A stretch of DNA of 64,000 nt from Bacteroidia bacterium (GCA_014378485.1 JACMNO010000109.1:40338-104337); one strand, 5' to 3'; counted from the stretch's first letter, positions 54,080-63,696 are shown. Numbers and translations: made by a program. The notes: a model not told the origin generated them from the letters alone.

Positions 54080-55489
54080 TTAGAAAACCATTTTGCCGGG
54101 GTTTAAAATCAGGTTCGGGTCAAATAACCTTTTAATATTTCTCATCAATTCCAATTGGTATTCCGGGAATACAATTTTTAAGTAGTCTTTTTGCACTAAG
54201 CCTATTCCATGCTCACCGCTAATGGTACCACCCAATTTTTTGCATAGTTCAAATATTTCAACAATGCCTTTTGGTAGTTCTCTCTCCCAAACTTCGTCGC
54301 TTAAATCTCCTTTAATAATATTAACATGCAAATTGCCATCACCGGCATGTCCGTAGCACACACTTTTAAAGCCGTATTTGGTTCCAATCTCCTTCACACC
54401 TTTTAATAAAATTGGTAACTCCGCTCTTGGCACCACAGTGTCTTCCTCTTTATAAACTGAATTGCTTTTAACAGCTTCGCCCACTTTACGGCGGATCTTC
54501 CAGAGCGACGCTTTTTGTTCAGCACTATCTGCCATTAAAATTTCATCACAGCCATGTTCTGTCATGATGTTACTAATGGTTTCGCAATCATTAAACAATA
54601 CATCCATATTATTTCCATCCACTTCTACAAGTAACAATGCCTGCCACTCGGGTTTAATTGTAAAATTCACTTCCCCGGCGTATTTAATACTCCAGTCAAT
54701 GGCATCCCGCTCCATAAATTCCATAGCGCTTGGTGTAATACCTGCTCTGAACGTAGCGCCTACTGCCTCGCATGCTTTTTCAGCAGAAGTAAACGGCACA
54801 AGCATTAGTAAATCGTATTTAGGTAATGGTATTAACTTAAAAACAATTTTTGTAATAATGCCCAATGTTCCTTCGCTGCCAACCATCAGGTGTGTTAAAT
54901 TATATCCGGTTGAATATTTTAAAGTGTTAGCGCCCGTCCAGATAATATCTCCGTTTGGTAATACCATTTCAATATTCAATACATAATCTCTTGTGGTACC
55001 ATATTTTACAGCTTTTGGTCCGCCACTGCTATGCGCAACATTTCCTCCTAATGAACAACTGCCCCAGCTGGCAGGATCGGGAGGATATAATAAACCTAAT
55101 TTTTTTACTTCCTCCTGAAATACATAATTGATCACACCCGGTTCTACTGTTGCCTGTAAATTGCGTTCATCTATATGGAGGATCTGATTAAAACATTCCA
55201 TACTGATTATTATCCCGCCATAAATTGGTAATGCACCACCGCTTAGTCCGGTACCAGCACCTCTTGCTGTTACAGAAATTTTATGTGCATTAGCCAGTTG
55301 CATGATCTTTGAAATTTGTTCAACTGTTTTCGGTTTCACCACCACTTCTGGTTTATAAACCAAATCTTCCGTTTCATCTTTACCGTATTTTTCTAAATTA
55401 TCAGCGTCTGTATAAACTTGATCATTGCTTACAATTTGTTTCAGCAATTCTATATGTTCAAAATTTATTTTAGTGTATTTGATTTCCAC
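54080..55489 (-). CDS. FAD-linked oxidase, GlcD / D-lactate dehydrogenase type
   Basis: 469 residues, the usual GlcD length. FAD-binding PCMH domain (VTARGAGTGLSGGALPIYGG, WGSCSLGGNVAHSSGGPKA, GSEGTLGIITKIVFKL) and C-terminal cap (YGHAGDGNLHVNI, GEHGIGLVQKDYL, FDPNLILNPGKM). It oxidises a 2-hydroxy acid such as glycolate or D-lactate; without GlcE/GlcF neighbours the substrate cannot be fixed. The next gene upstream ends 2 bp before its ATG. Confidence 0.88.
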   Translation of the reverse strand: MEIKYTKINFEHIELLKQIVSNDQVYTDADNLEKYGKDETEDLVYKPEVVVKPKTVEQISKIMQLANAHKISVTARGAGTGLSGGALPIYGGIIISMECFNQILHIDERNLQATVEPGVINYVFQEEVKKLGLLYPPDPASWGSCSLGGNVAHSSGGPKAVKYGTTRDYVLNIEMVLPNGDIIWTGANTLKYSTGYNLTHLMVGSEGTLGIITKIVFKLIPLPKYDLLMLVPFTSAEKACEAVGATFRAGITPSAMEFMERDAIDWSIKYAGEVNFTIKPEWQALLLVEVDGNNMDVLFNDCETISNIMTEHGCDEILMADSAEQKASLWKIRRKVGEAVKSNSVYKEEDTVVPRAELPILLKGVKEIGTKYGFKSVCYGHAGDGNLHVNIIKGDLSDEVWERELPKGIVEIFELCKKLGGTISGEHGIGLVQKDYLKIVFPEYQLELMRNIKRLFDPNLILNPGKMVF

Positions 55490-55491
55490 GT

Positions 55492-55992
55492 TTATTTTTT
55501 AAAATAGAGGTTAATTATTTTTTCCGCTTCTTCTCGTTGTTGAGTGCCAATTAGAAATGGTTTTTTATTGACGGTAAATAGTTTAATACCATGTTCTCCT
55601 GCTACGTTGTAACACCAGCCATTTCCTGACAAACTGTATTTAACACCCCAACCGCCATAGTCTGTTAAGGGAGAATATTTTACAACAGAAATAGATGTTA
55701 TAGAGTCCCAAGTTATATTTCTTTTGCAAAAAGGAATGCCGCGGTAATTTACAATTATACCTTTTTCGTTAATGGCTGTTTCTAATTTTAAAAATAAAAA
55801 CCAAATAAAAATCAGTATCAAAAATGAAATCATTATAATAAAAAACAAGGGTTCTTTTTTATTATTTTTTGTTTGCACTAAATCTAGTTGAACCAGCAAA
55901 AACATCACACTAATAATAATTACGGGAAACCCAGCAATGATATAATGCCACCATTTTCTGAAATTTTGTTCTTCACTAAAATCTAAATTCAT
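55492..55992 (-). CDS. Membrane protein with two N-terminal helices, unknown function
   Basis: 166 residues. Two membrane helices (~14-37 HYIIAGFPVIIISVMFLLVQ; ~48-68 FFIIMISFLILIFIWFLFL) form a hairpin, followed by a ~95-residue beta-rich cytoplasmic domain (GIIVNYRGIPFCKRNITWDS) of the bacterial PH-like sort. It lies 2 bp upstream of the GlcD-type gene and 13 bp downstream of prmA, in one run of co-directional genes. I cannot name the family. Confidence 0.6.
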   Translation of the reverse strand: MNLDFSEEQNFRKWWHYIIAGFPVIIISVMFLLVQLDLVQTKNNKKEPLFFIIMISFLILIFIWFLFLKLETAINEKGIIVNYRGIPFCKRNITWDSITSISVVKYSPLTDYGGWGVKYSLSGNGWCYNVAGEHGIKLFTVNKKPFLIGTQQREEAEKIINLYFKK

Positions 55993-56005
55993 ATTTATTG
56001 ATGCG

Positions 56006-56836
56006 TTATTTTTTTAATTTAATAACGGCCCATTCATTTTTATGATAACTTTCTAAAAATGTAAAACCAATGTTGTGCGCAAGTTGTTTTAATTCATCCA
56101 CATCAGCTGTAAAAAAACCGCTTAATAATAAATGCCCGTCTTTTTTTAAGGAAGAGAAATACGAAGGCAGATCCTTCTTCAAAACATTTTTATTGATGTT
56201 TGCCAAAATAATTCCGAATGTTTCTGTTGTTGGTAATATGGAAGCATCTCCTTTTCTGAATTCAATTTCAGACGCATTATTAATAGCAGCATTTTCAATA
56301 GAATTTTCAATGCTCCAGTCATCAATGTCAATTCCTAAAATAGTGTTAGCACCTAATTGCTTGGCTAAAATAGCAAGTATTCCGGTTCCGCAACCCATAT
56401 CAAGTACTGCCTGGTGATTAAAATTAAGGCTAAACATGGTTTTGCTCACCAACCAGGTAGTATCATGATGACCTGTTCCAAAACTCATTTTAGGAGTGAT
56501 AACAATATCATGTTTTGCAGTATCAGATTTTGGATGAAAGTGCGCCCGGATACAAACTAAATCATCTACATAAACAGGTTGAAAGCTTTTTTCCCATTCC
56601 TCATTCCAATTCGTTTTTGGAATAACTGTACGAACATAGGAAAAGGAAAAATCTTCAAATGTTAATTCTTTCACTAAGTCTTCATTATCAAATTCTTCCT
56701 GAATATAGGCATCAAGCCCTGTTTCGTTTTGGGTAAAACTTTCAAAACCAATATCGGCAAGTAGGGCAATTAAAATATCTGAACCGGGTTCAGGAGGTGA
56801 AACAGTGAAAGAGTATTGAATATAATCCATAATCAA
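56006..56836 (-). CDS. prmA: Ribosomal protein L11 methyltransferase
   Basis: 276 residues (start 56836, or the ATG two codons in at 56830). Trimethylates L11 on Lys and the N-terminus. The AdoMet-binding motif is VLDMGCGTGILAILAK (~144), and KMSFGTGHHDTTWL, ILANINKNVLKKDLP and the N-terminal alpha/beta domain are typical. Intact. Confidence 0.93.
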   Translation of the reverse strand: MIMDYIQYSFTVSPPEPGSDILIALLADIGFESFTQNETGLDAYIQEEFDNEDLVKELTFEDFSFSYVRTVIPKTNWNEEWEKSFQPVYVDDLVCIRAHFHPKSDTAKHDIVITPKMSFGTGHHDTTWLVSKTMFSLNFNHQAVLDMGCGTGILAILAKQLGANTILGIDIDDWSIENSIENAAINNASEIEFRKGDASILPTTETFGIILANINKNVLKKDLPSYFSSLKKDGHLLLSGFFTADVDELKQLAHNIGFTFLESYHKNEWAVIKLKK

Positions 56837-56913
56837 ATGTAGGGATTATGAGTTTGAGGTGGAAGGCAAAGCACACAATTTATGAAAATTATTTTTTGAT
56901 TTCTTTTCACAAA

Positions 56914-56947
56914 AAAAAGCCTTCTGCTAGTTAGCGGAAGGCTTTTT
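56914..56947. terminator. Terminator beyond the small lipoprotein pair
   Basis: AAAAAGCCTTCTGCT and AGCGGAAGGCTTTTT form a strong stem with A/T tails on both sides, 20 bp after the stop of the lipoprotein gene at 56967; upstream of prmA on the same strand. Confidence 0.75.
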
Positions 56948-56966
56948 AAATAAATGATTTGGTAAA

Positions 56967-57308
56967 TTACTTTAAATCACATGTTGAAGTTGTTGTAGTA
57001 GTTTCTGTTTCAGTATATGCTCCAGAACCTGATCCACCACCAGTTCTAACTCTAGTATCAGTATCAGTAGAGCTAAAGCAAGAATATTTTCTTTTAGCAT
57101 CTTTCTTTTTCATTTTATCAGAAACTGTAGTTGTAATATCTGCAGTGGTTGAATTAGTTGTATTATCAACTAAGAAAGCATTATTTGTAGTGTAATCTGT
57201 AAACGTTGATGATAAAGTTGAAGTTGTGCATGTACAAGTTCTAGCTTTACGACAAGACGCTGCGAATAAGCTTAAGCTAATAACAGCAAGTATAGTTATT
57301 TTTTTCAT
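56967..57308 (-). CDS. Small Cys-containing lipoprotein, paralogue 1
   Basis: 113 residues. Lipobox LFAASC (residues ~14-19), then RKARTCTCTTST, a Thr-rich stretch, SDKMKKKDAKRKYSCFS and a C-terminus TCDLK. The pattern (K-x-x-R-T-C-x-C at the start, KMKKxDAK in the middle, CxLK at the end) is shared with the neighbouring gene. Beyond the lipid Cys, four cysteines could form disulfides or bind metal. I do not recognise a named family; the tandem pair shares 25 bp of spacer. Confidence 0.7.
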   Translation of the reverse strand: MKKITILAVISLSLFAASCRKARTCTCTTSTLSSTFTDYTTNNAFLVDNTTNSTTADITTTVSDKMKKKDAKRKYSCFSSTDTDTRVRTGGGSGSGAYTETETTTTTSTCDLK

Positions 57309-57333
57309 TTTCAGTTTTTTTATTAGTTTAAAA

Positions 57334-57591
57334 TTATTTTAATTTACAATCAGTAACAGATGTACTAGTGGTGGATACATTTCCGCTTGTACTAGTGTTT
57401 GTTTCAGTGTCTTTTGTACATAGGTATTTAGCATCAGACTTTTTCATTTTTGTATAAACTTCTGAACTTGTGTGAGAAATTACAGTTGTGCTTCCACTAT
57501 TCGTGTAAGTACACTCACATGTTCTACTTTTTTTGCAAGATGCAAAAGATGCAACAGTAATAACTGAAGCTAATAAAATAATTTTTTTCAT
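57334..57591 (-). CDS. Small Cys-containing lipoprotein, paralogue 2
   Basis: 85 residues from ATG 57591 (an upstream ATG would add 17 residues before the signal). Lipobox FASC, then KKSRTCECTYTNSG, VYTKMKKSDAKYLCTKD, ending TSVTDCKLK. Paralogous to the next gene; both probably sit in a membrane facing the periplasm or the surface. No function can be inferred beyond a likely redox or metal-related scaffold, which is a guess. Confidence 0.7.
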   Translation of the reverse strand: MKKIILLASVITVASFASCKKSRTCECTYTNSGSTTVISHTSSEVYTKMKKSDAKYLCTKDTETNTSTSGNVSTTSTSVTDCKLK

Positions 57592-57677
57592 TTTTTGTTT
57601 TTTTAAGTTTGTGTAAAAGTAAAGGTTTTTTTTGAAATACACCTCTATTTAATTTAGAATGATTATAAATAAGATGC

Positions 57678-58436
57678 CTAGAATGAGCCGATAATTTGAC
57701 AAAAATCGTCAGCTTTAAGGGAGGCACCTCCTATCAATCCGCCATCTATGTCAGGACACTGAAATAATTCCTTTGCATTTTGAGCATTGCAGCTTCCTCC
57801 ATATAATATGGAAATGTTATTGGCAATTGCCGAATCGTATATATCTGTAATAATACTACGAATGAAAGCATGAATTTCTTGTGCTTGCTCATTTGAAGCT
57901 GTTTCTCCTGTTCCAATGGCCCAAACAGGTTCATAAGCAATAATAAATTGTGAAAACTCTGTAATTGAAAATTGAGATAAAACAGAAGTCAATTGTTCTA
58001 TGATCACTTTAAAATGATTTTCTGCTTTGCGTTCTTCAAATGTTTCACCAACACAAAGTATTGGCTGTAGTTTATTTGCCAAGACTTCTTTTATCTTTAA
58101 AACAAGGTCTGAATTTTTTTCTTTGAAATAATTTCTTCTTTCACTATGGCCAATTAAAACATATTGGCATCCAACAGAGTGTAGCATACCTGCGCTGACT
58201 TCGCCAGTATAAGCACCGCTGGAATGTGTATGACAATTTTGGGCTCCTACAGAAATTGTTTTTTCATCACCAATCATTTTTTTTACTTCGGTTATAAAAG
58301 GAAAAGGAGGAAAGATAATTGCTTTAACTTGATTAAAACCGCAGGCGTGCGAGACGATTTTTGTAACCAATTCATTTGCTTGTGCGAGGGTAGTGTTCAT
58401 TTTCCAGTTACCGGCAACTATTTTCTGTCTGTTCAT
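57678..58436 (-). CDS. tpiA: Triose-phosphate isomerase
   Basis: 252 residues. Interconverts dihydroxyacetone phosphate and glyceraldehyde 3-phosphate. Catalytic residues are visible: AGNWKMNTT (Lys12), LIGHSERRNYF (His ~95) and AYEPVWAIGTG (Glu ~167), plus the phosphate-loop YGGSCNAQNA and GGLIGGASLK. Intact. The upstream permease stop is one base away from its ATG. Confidence 0.97.
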   Translation of the reverse strand: MNRQKIVAGNWKMNTTLAQANELVTKIVSHACGFNQVKAIIFPPFPFITEVKKMIGDEKTISVGAQNCHTHSSGAYTGEVSAGMLHSVGCQYVLIGHSERRNYFKEKNSDLVLKIKEVLANKLQPILCVGETFEERKAENHFKVIIEQLTSVLSQFSITEFSQFIIAYEPVWAIGTGETASNEQAQEIHAFIRSIITDIYDSAIANNISILYGGSCNAQNAKELFQCPDIDGGLIGGASLKADDFCQIIGSF

Positions 58437-58437
58437 T

Positions 58438-59514
58438 TTATTTAACTCTAACCCGCGGATCTAAAACACCGTAAGCGATATCCACAAAAATATTGGTGAC
58501 CACAAAGATGGTTGCAAAAATAATGGTGGCGCCCATTACAACAGGAAGGTCGTTTTTGGTTAAAGCTTCAAACACTTCATAACCAATTCCTTTCCAGCTA
58601 AAAATATATTCTACAAAAACAGCACCGGCCATTAAACCGGCGAACCATCCTGAAATAGCCGTGATAACTGGGTTTAATGCATTCTTTAAGGCATGTTTAG
58701 TAATGATAGAAAACATGCTTAACCCTTTTGCTTTAGCTGTTCTTATATAGTCCTGTCCCATAACATCCAACAATGAACTCCGCATGAGTTGAACAACAAT
58801 GGCAAGTGGTCTTATACCCAAAGTTATAGATGGTAGAATTAAATTTTTCAATTTTAATTTTTCGCCATCCCAAACATCAATATCATATAAACTACCGGTT
58901 GGTGATAAGCCGGTATAATCTGCTAATACATAACCAAATAGCCAGGCTATAATTAAACCTACAAAAAAGGAAGGAGCCGCCATTCCTAAGACTGCTAATA
59001 CTAATGATAAACGATCATACCATGTATTTTGGCGGATAGCGCTTAAAACCCCTAAAAATATGCCAATAAAAGTTGCAATGATAATAGAGCTAAAAGCTAG
59101 TACAGCAGTTTCTGGTAAGGTTTCAATGATAATATCTGAAACACGTCTTTTGGTAATGTATGATCGTCTTAAATAAGGCAGTTTAGCGACTATCGATTTA
59201 TTACTTCCAAAGCTGATAAGTGGTGTCCAAGTGTATTTTTCAGGATTTAAAAACCAATGGCTCTGATTATTGCTGTTATTATGAATAGAAATAGGCGACA
59301 AATCGTTCAGGTACATTGCATATTGTTCCATAACGGGCCTATCCGTCCCCAAATCTTTATGGATCGCTTCTACTGCGTCTTTGTTTGCTCTTTGTCCCAG
59401 CATAATGGTGGCAGGGTCGCCGGGCAATACATTAAATAAAAAGAAAATCACAGTAATCACACCGTATAAAACGAGAATGCCGTATAATATTTTTTTAGTA
59501 ATGTATTTGATCAC
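58438..59514 (-). CDS. Oligopeptide-type ABC transporter permease (DppB/OppB family)
   Basis: 358 residues. N-terminal membrane helix (GILVLYGVITVIFFLFNVLP), DPATIMLGQRA, then a permease core with several helices; RPLAIVVQLMRSSLLDVMGQ, DYIRTAKAKGLS is the EAA-type loop that docks the ATPase, and the C-terminus PRVRVK is typical of DppB. Only this permease is here; its DppC, ATPase and binding-protein partners must be elsewhere. The longer periplasmic segment after helix 1 is common in Bacteroidota forms. Confidence 0.9.
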   Translation of the reverse strand: MIKYITKKILYGILVLYGVITVIFFLFNVLPGDPATIMLGQRANKDAVEAIHKDLGTDRPVMEQYAMYLNDLSPISIHNNSNNQSHWFLNPEKYTWTPLISFGSNKSIVAKLPYLRRSYITKRRVSDIIIETLPETAVLAFSSIIIATFIGIFLGVLSAIRQNTWYDRLSLVLAVLGMAAPSFFVGLIIAWLFGYVLADYTGLSPTGSLYDIDVWDGEKLKLKNLILPSITLGIRPLAIVVQLMRSSLLDVMGQDYIRTAKAKGLSMFSIITKHALKNALNPVITAISGWFAGLMAGAVFVEYIFSWKGIGYEVFEALTKNDLPVVMGATIIFATIFVVTNIFVDIAYGVLDPRVRVK

Positions 59515-59542
59515 AATTAAAGAGCAAGGCTTGAATCTGCTA

Positions 59543-59576
59543 AGTAAATAAAATATTTCAGTAAATAAAATATTTT
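59543..59576. repeat. Tandem 17-bp direct repeat in divergent promoter region
   Basis: AGTAAATAAAATATTTC (59543-59559) is repeated with one change at 59560-59576, between the divergent permease and patatin genes. It may alter promoter spacing by slippage; effect not known. Confidence 0.6.
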
Positions 59577-59618
59577 TAGCGAAAATTAAAGTTTATGTTT
59601 TGCATTAAAATTTTAAGG

Positions 59619-59626
59619 TAAATTTG
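59619..59626 (+). promoter_or_regulatory. -7 box (TAAATTTG) adjoining the patatin start
   Basis: TAAATTTG fits the consensus. Transcription would begin near 59632, essentially at the TTG start codon 59633, implying a leaderless message. TTG at 59600-59602 is a possible -33 element with a short spacer. Confidence 0.4.
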
Positions 59627-59632
59627 TAAAGA

Positions 59633-61948
59633 TTGAGATTTAATAACAAAATAGCTGCCTATTTACTGCCATTTTTTTGCATTACAATCCTGTTATCACA
59701 TCAATGTGGATACGCTCAAAAGGTAGGTTTGGTAATGAGCGGAGGTGGTGCCAGCGGGTTGGCTCATATTGGCGTACTAAAAGCCCTTGAAGAAAATCAT
59801 ATACCTGTAAATTGCATTGCCGGAACATCTATTGGCAGTATTATTGGCGGCCTTTATTCGGCAGGTTATTCGCCTATCGAGATCGAGCAAATGGTAAAGG
59901 ATCAGACTTTTGTAAATTTAACCAAGGGCGAAATGTCACCCAAATATGGCTATTTTGTTCGGAAACGGGATGATTACGCTTCCTGGAGAACTTTGAAACT
60001 GAATTTAAACAACTCCTTAATAAGTAATTTAGCAACTAATTTAATTAACTCAGTACCCATTGATTTTTATTTAATGGAAACTTTTGCCGGCGCAAATGCA
60101 GCTTCTAAATACAATTTTGATAGTTTAATGATTCCTTTCAGATGTGTCGCTTCTGATATTCGCAAAAAGCAAAGCGTGGTGTTCAGGGATGGCGATATGC
60201 CCTCTGCCATCAGGGCGTCTATGAGTTACCCATTTTATATAAGACCAATATCAATTGATAGTACATTATTGTTTGATGGCGGATTGTATAATAATTTCCC
60301 TTCAAATGTGATGTATGAAGAATTGTACCCTGATTTTATTATTGGAAGTTCGGTAGCGGCGAATTCGCAATTACCAAATGATGAAAATTTGTATTTACAG
60401 CTGCGCAATATGTTAATGAGTAAAAGTAATTTTAATCCTGTTTGTGAAAACGGAGTTACTATTCAGCCTTGGGCAGATGTCAATATTTTTAATTTCGAAT
60501 CCGCACAACGTCTTATTGATAGTGGTTATGCGGCAACTATACGACAAATACCATCAATAAGATCCTGCATTACCGAATATGAAAATGATTCTCTGCTAAA
60601 TAAAAAACGAAAGGTGTTTCGAGAAAAGGCATTCAATGAAAAAATCATATACAACAAAGTTGTAGTAAATAGTAAGGATAAAAATTTAAATTATTTTATA
60701 ACAAAAAGTATTGGTAAGAAAAGAGAAACATTCACTTTAAAACAACTAAAAAAACAATATTTTAGAATGATGGCCGATGAAAAAATCAAATCGGCTTACC
60801 CAACAACAAAGCTCGATACCGCTACAGGAAAGTACACATTAACCCTAAACGCTAAAAAAGATAAGCATTTATTTTTCGATATAGGTGGTAATTTATCTAA
60901 CCGACCCATTAGTAATTTTTTTCTGGCACTGCAGTATAATTACATAGGTAAAATTGGAATAACCGCTTATGCCAATGGTTATCTTGGAAAATTAAATTCG
61001 AGTGCATTAACAAAGGTAAGATTTGAATTCCCAACCAAAATCCCATTTTATATTGAACCTTCTTTTACTATTTCGCGATGGGATTATTACAAGAGCAGTG
61101 CTCTGTTTTATGATTTCGAAAAACCTGCTTACCTTGTGCAGGAGGATGTTTTTAGTGAATTGAATATTGGTGTTCCGGTAGGGAATATTGGAAAAGTTGT
61201 ATTAACAGGTGGGATGAGTGAGTTGAAGAATAAGTATTACCAGGTAGATGCCTTTACGAGGCTAGATACAAACGATGTTAGTGTATTTGATTTTTCTTAC
61301 GGACAATTGTCTTATGAAATAAATACATTGAATAAAAAACAATACGCCACAGAAGGAACCAAGATTTTTTTGAGGGCAAAATTTGTGAGTGGGCTAGAAA
61401 GTTACTATCCAGGGTCTACAGCATTAGATACAATCAATTTTATAAACGGCCCGGGACATGATTGGTTTAATATAAAATTGACAATCGATAAGTACGTTAA
61501 ACCTATTAAATATTTTAAAATCGGTGTATTTGCTGAAGGAGTTTATTCTAACCAGGATTTTTTCAGGAATTATTCAGCTACGATTCTATCGGCACCGGCG
61601 TTTAACCCTATTCCTGAAAGCCAGACTTTGTTTATTGATGATTACAGGGCACACCAGTATTTGGCCGGAGGGCTAAAAGCAATAGCAACCCCCTATAAAA
61701 ATTTTGATATTCGATTTGAAGGGTATCTGTTTCAACCCGTTTATTCAATCGTAAGGGCTCCAAAAGGAAAAGCAGACTATTCGTCAGCTTTTTTATATCG
61801 GCATTTCCTTGGCATGGGCGCTTTTATTTATCATTCACCGATTGGACCACTTAGCATAGGTGTTAACTATTATGATAAAAACGATAACAGCTTTTCCTTC
61901 TTCTTTCATTTCGGGTATACTATTTATAATAAGAAATCCCTTGACTAA
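59633..61948 (+). CDS. Patatin-like phospholipase with C-terminal outer-membrane barrel
   Basis: 771 residues. TTG start (an in-frame TAA lies just upstream and no ATG precedes the active site), signal peptide ending GYAQ, then patatin domain: oxyanion SGGGASGLAH (36-45), nucleophile GTSIGS (Ser66), catalytic Asp in DGGLYNNFPS (~215). After ~320 a linker and a POTRA-like segment (YFITKSIGKKRETFTLKQLK) lead to a BamA-like 16-strand-type barrel (~400-771, ending FFFHFGYTIY). This is the type Vd (PlpD-like) plan of a self-exporting lipase. The substrate is a lipid acyl ester; exact specificity unknown. Confidence 0.88.
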   Translation: MRFNNKIAAYLLPFFCITILLSHQCGYAQKVGLVMSGGGASGLAHIGVLKALEENHIPVNCIAGTSIGSIIGGLYSAGYSPIEIEQMVKDQTFVNLTKGEMSPKYGYFVRKRDDYASWRTLKLNLNNSLISNLATNLINSVPIDFYLMETFAGANAASKYNFDSLMIPFRCVASDIRKKQSVVFRDGDMPSAIRASMSYPFYIRPISIDSTLLFDGGLYNNFPSNVMYEELYPDFIIGSSVAANSQLPNDENLYLQLRNMLMSKSNFNPVCENGVTIQPWADVNIFNFESAQRLIDSGYAATIRQIPSIRSCITEYENDSLLNKKRKVFREKAFNEKIIYNKVVVNSKDKNLNYFITKSIGKKRETFTLKQLKKQYFRMMADEKIKSAYPTTKLDTATGKYTLTLNAKKDKHLFFDIGGNLSNRPISNFFLALQYNYIGKIGITAYANGYLGKLNSSALTKVRFEFPTKIPFYIEPSFTISRWDYYKSSALFYDFEKPAYLVQEDVFSELNIGVPVGNIGKVVLTGGMSELKNKYYQVDAFTRLDTNDVSVFDFSYGQLSYEINTLNKKQYATEGTKIFLRAKFVSGLESYYPGSTALDTINFINGPGHDWFNIKLTIDKYVKPIKYFKIGVFAEGVYSNQDFFRNYSATILSAPAFNPIPESQTLFIDDYRAHQYLAGGLKAIATPYKNFDIRFEGYLFQPVYSIVRAPKGKADYSSAFLYRHFLGMGAFIYHSPIGPLSIGVNYYDKNDNSFSFFFHFGYTIYNKKSLD

Positions 61949-62101
61949 TAGTTTAATCCCTAAGTACGATTGCCTCATCACCACCTGTTTAGATTAGTTT
62001 ACTCATTTAACATATTTTAAATAAATCAATCGCTTAATTGCAGCTAAATTTGGAAAACACATAATTCAATTAAATTCTTATTTTTGAGTACTTTTTATCT
62101 T

Positions 62102-63625
62102 ATGAAAAAATTTCTATTAAGTCTTTGTTTGTTATCAGTTGTAACAACTATTACTGCCCAAGCCAATCAGGGTCACGATATCCGTATCAATTTCAAAAAC
62201 TGTAAAGATACCGTGATGTATTTGGCATTTTATCAATTCGATAAATCTTACCTGGCTGATACCTGTAAAAAAATAGTGAAAGGAAATATTGTATTTAAGG
62301 GTAAAAATACTTTAGAAAAGGGTGTTTACTATCTCGTTAGCCAGGATAAAGCAAGATACTTTGATTTTTTTATCAGTGATAATAACCAAAAGATCTTGAT
62401 GAGCACTGATACAGCTGACCTCGTAAAAAACTTGAAATGCACCACCTCAAAAGAAAATGATGATTTTTTTAATTACATAAAATTCATTACCGCAAAAAAT
62501 AAGGAATACATTGAGGTGAAGAATAAAACCAAAGGAATGAATGCAAAAGATTCTGCAGCATTTATGATGGAAAAAGGAAAAGTTTTGAATGAAACTGTTA
62601 TAGCGTATGAGAAAACATTTTTAGAACAACATAAAGGAATGTTTGTGGGTGATGTAATCAACCTTAAGATGGAGAAAGAAGCAAAGGATATTCCTAAAGC
62701 ATCAAATGGCCGTCCGGATAGTATGTATGTTTATAATTATTACAAAAATCATTTTTGGGATGGTGTTAATTTTCAGGATGATGGTATTATGAGAACACCT
62801 TTTTTTGCTGATCGTTTAAAAAGATATTTTAATACTGTGATCATTCAAAACCCTGATACGGTAAGTGCTGAAATTGACCGTATAATGGCAAAAACAAAGG
62901 CAGGTACAATGATGCAAAAATTATTAATTGCACATTTTCTGTTTACTTACGAATCGTCTAAATTAATGGGCTTTGATAAAGTGTTTGTTCATGTAATTGA
63001 TAAATACATCAGGACGGGTATGGCAAAAGAAGTGTATGACGAAAAAACAATTGAAAAAATTAAGGAGCGCGGTGATATTTTGAAACCATTATTATTGGGC
63101 AGTCAGGCACCTGACCTTTTAATGATTGATACCATTGGCCATAAACAAGTTGCTAAAATAGGTTTTGATACGGTTAAAACAAGCCAGGGAGCTACTAAAC
63201 TGTATTATGATAATGTTCAAAATCTGGCACAAACTTTTGTTTCATTGTATAGTTTAAAATCAGATTATATGGTGTTGGTTTTTTGGGATGTAGATTGCGG
63301 ACATTGTAAAACAGAAATTCCAAAATTACTAGAAGAGTATCACGCATTAAAAAAAGAAGGTTACGACATTAAAGTGGTAAGTGTTTATACACAACATGAA
63401 TATGAAAAATGGCGTAAATATGTTGTTGAAAATAAACTGGATTGGATCAACTTGTATGATGGTGTTCACATCAATAACATAAAAGAAAAATATGATATTT
63501 ATTCAACGCCGGTAATTTATATGCTGGATAAAAATAAAAGGATCAAAGCCAAGCGCATTGGTACAGAGCAAGTAAAGGATATTATCAAGCAGATGGAAAG
63601 AGAATATAAAGCAGAAAAAAAATAA
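62102..63625 (+). CDS. TlpA-like thioredoxin with N-terminal DUF4369/DUF5106-type domain
   Basis: 507 residues from ATG 62102; an earlier TTG would give a poorer signal. Signal ends TITAQ. The N-terminal ~110 residues (DIRINFKNCKDTVMYLAFYQ) form a DUF4369-like beta domain, then a helical region (~110-340), and a thioredoxin domain with the active site DVDCGHCKTEIPK (Cys ~399) and cis-proline TPVIYML. Periplasmic thiol reductase or respiratory-chain assembly role as in other TlpA proteins; substrate unknown. A terminator follows at 63642. Confidence 0.85.
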   Translation: MKKFLLSLCLLSVVTTITAQANQGHDIRINFKNCKDTVMYLAFYQFDKSYLADTCKKIVKGNIVFKGKNTLEKGVYYLVSQDKARYFDFFISDNNQKILMSTDTADLVKNLKCTTSKENDDFFNYIKFITAKNKEYIEVKNKTKGMNAKDSAAFMMEKGKVLNETVIAYEKTFLEQHKGMFVGDVINLKMEKEAKDIPKASNGRPDSMYVYNYYKNHFWDGVNFQDDGIMRTPFFADRLKRYFNTVIIQNPDTVSAEIDRIMAKTKAGTMMQKLLIAHFLFTYESSKLMGFDKVFVHVIDKYIRTGMAKEVYDEKTIEKIKERGDILKPLLLGSQAPDLLMIDTIGHKQVAKIGFDTVKTSQGATKLYYDNVQNLAQTFVSLYSLKSDYMVLVFWDVDCGHCKTEIPKLLEEYHALKKEGYDIKVVSVYTQHEYEKWRKYVVENKLDWINLYDGVHINNIKEKYDIYSTPVIYMLDKNKRIKAKRIGTEQVKDIIKQMEREYKAEKK

Positions 63626-63641
63626 TTAAATTTAAAAATTC

Positions 63642-63675
63642 AAAAGCCGTCTTCTGTTCAGTGGGCGGCTTTTTT
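63642..63675 (+). terminator. Terminator of the TlpA-like gene
   Basis: AAAAGCCGTC and GGCGGCTTTTTT pair (one G-T) across ~13 bases, followed by a T run, 17 bp past the stop. Confidence 0.65.
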
Positions 63676-63696
63676 GTATCATAGTTGTTCAAATAA

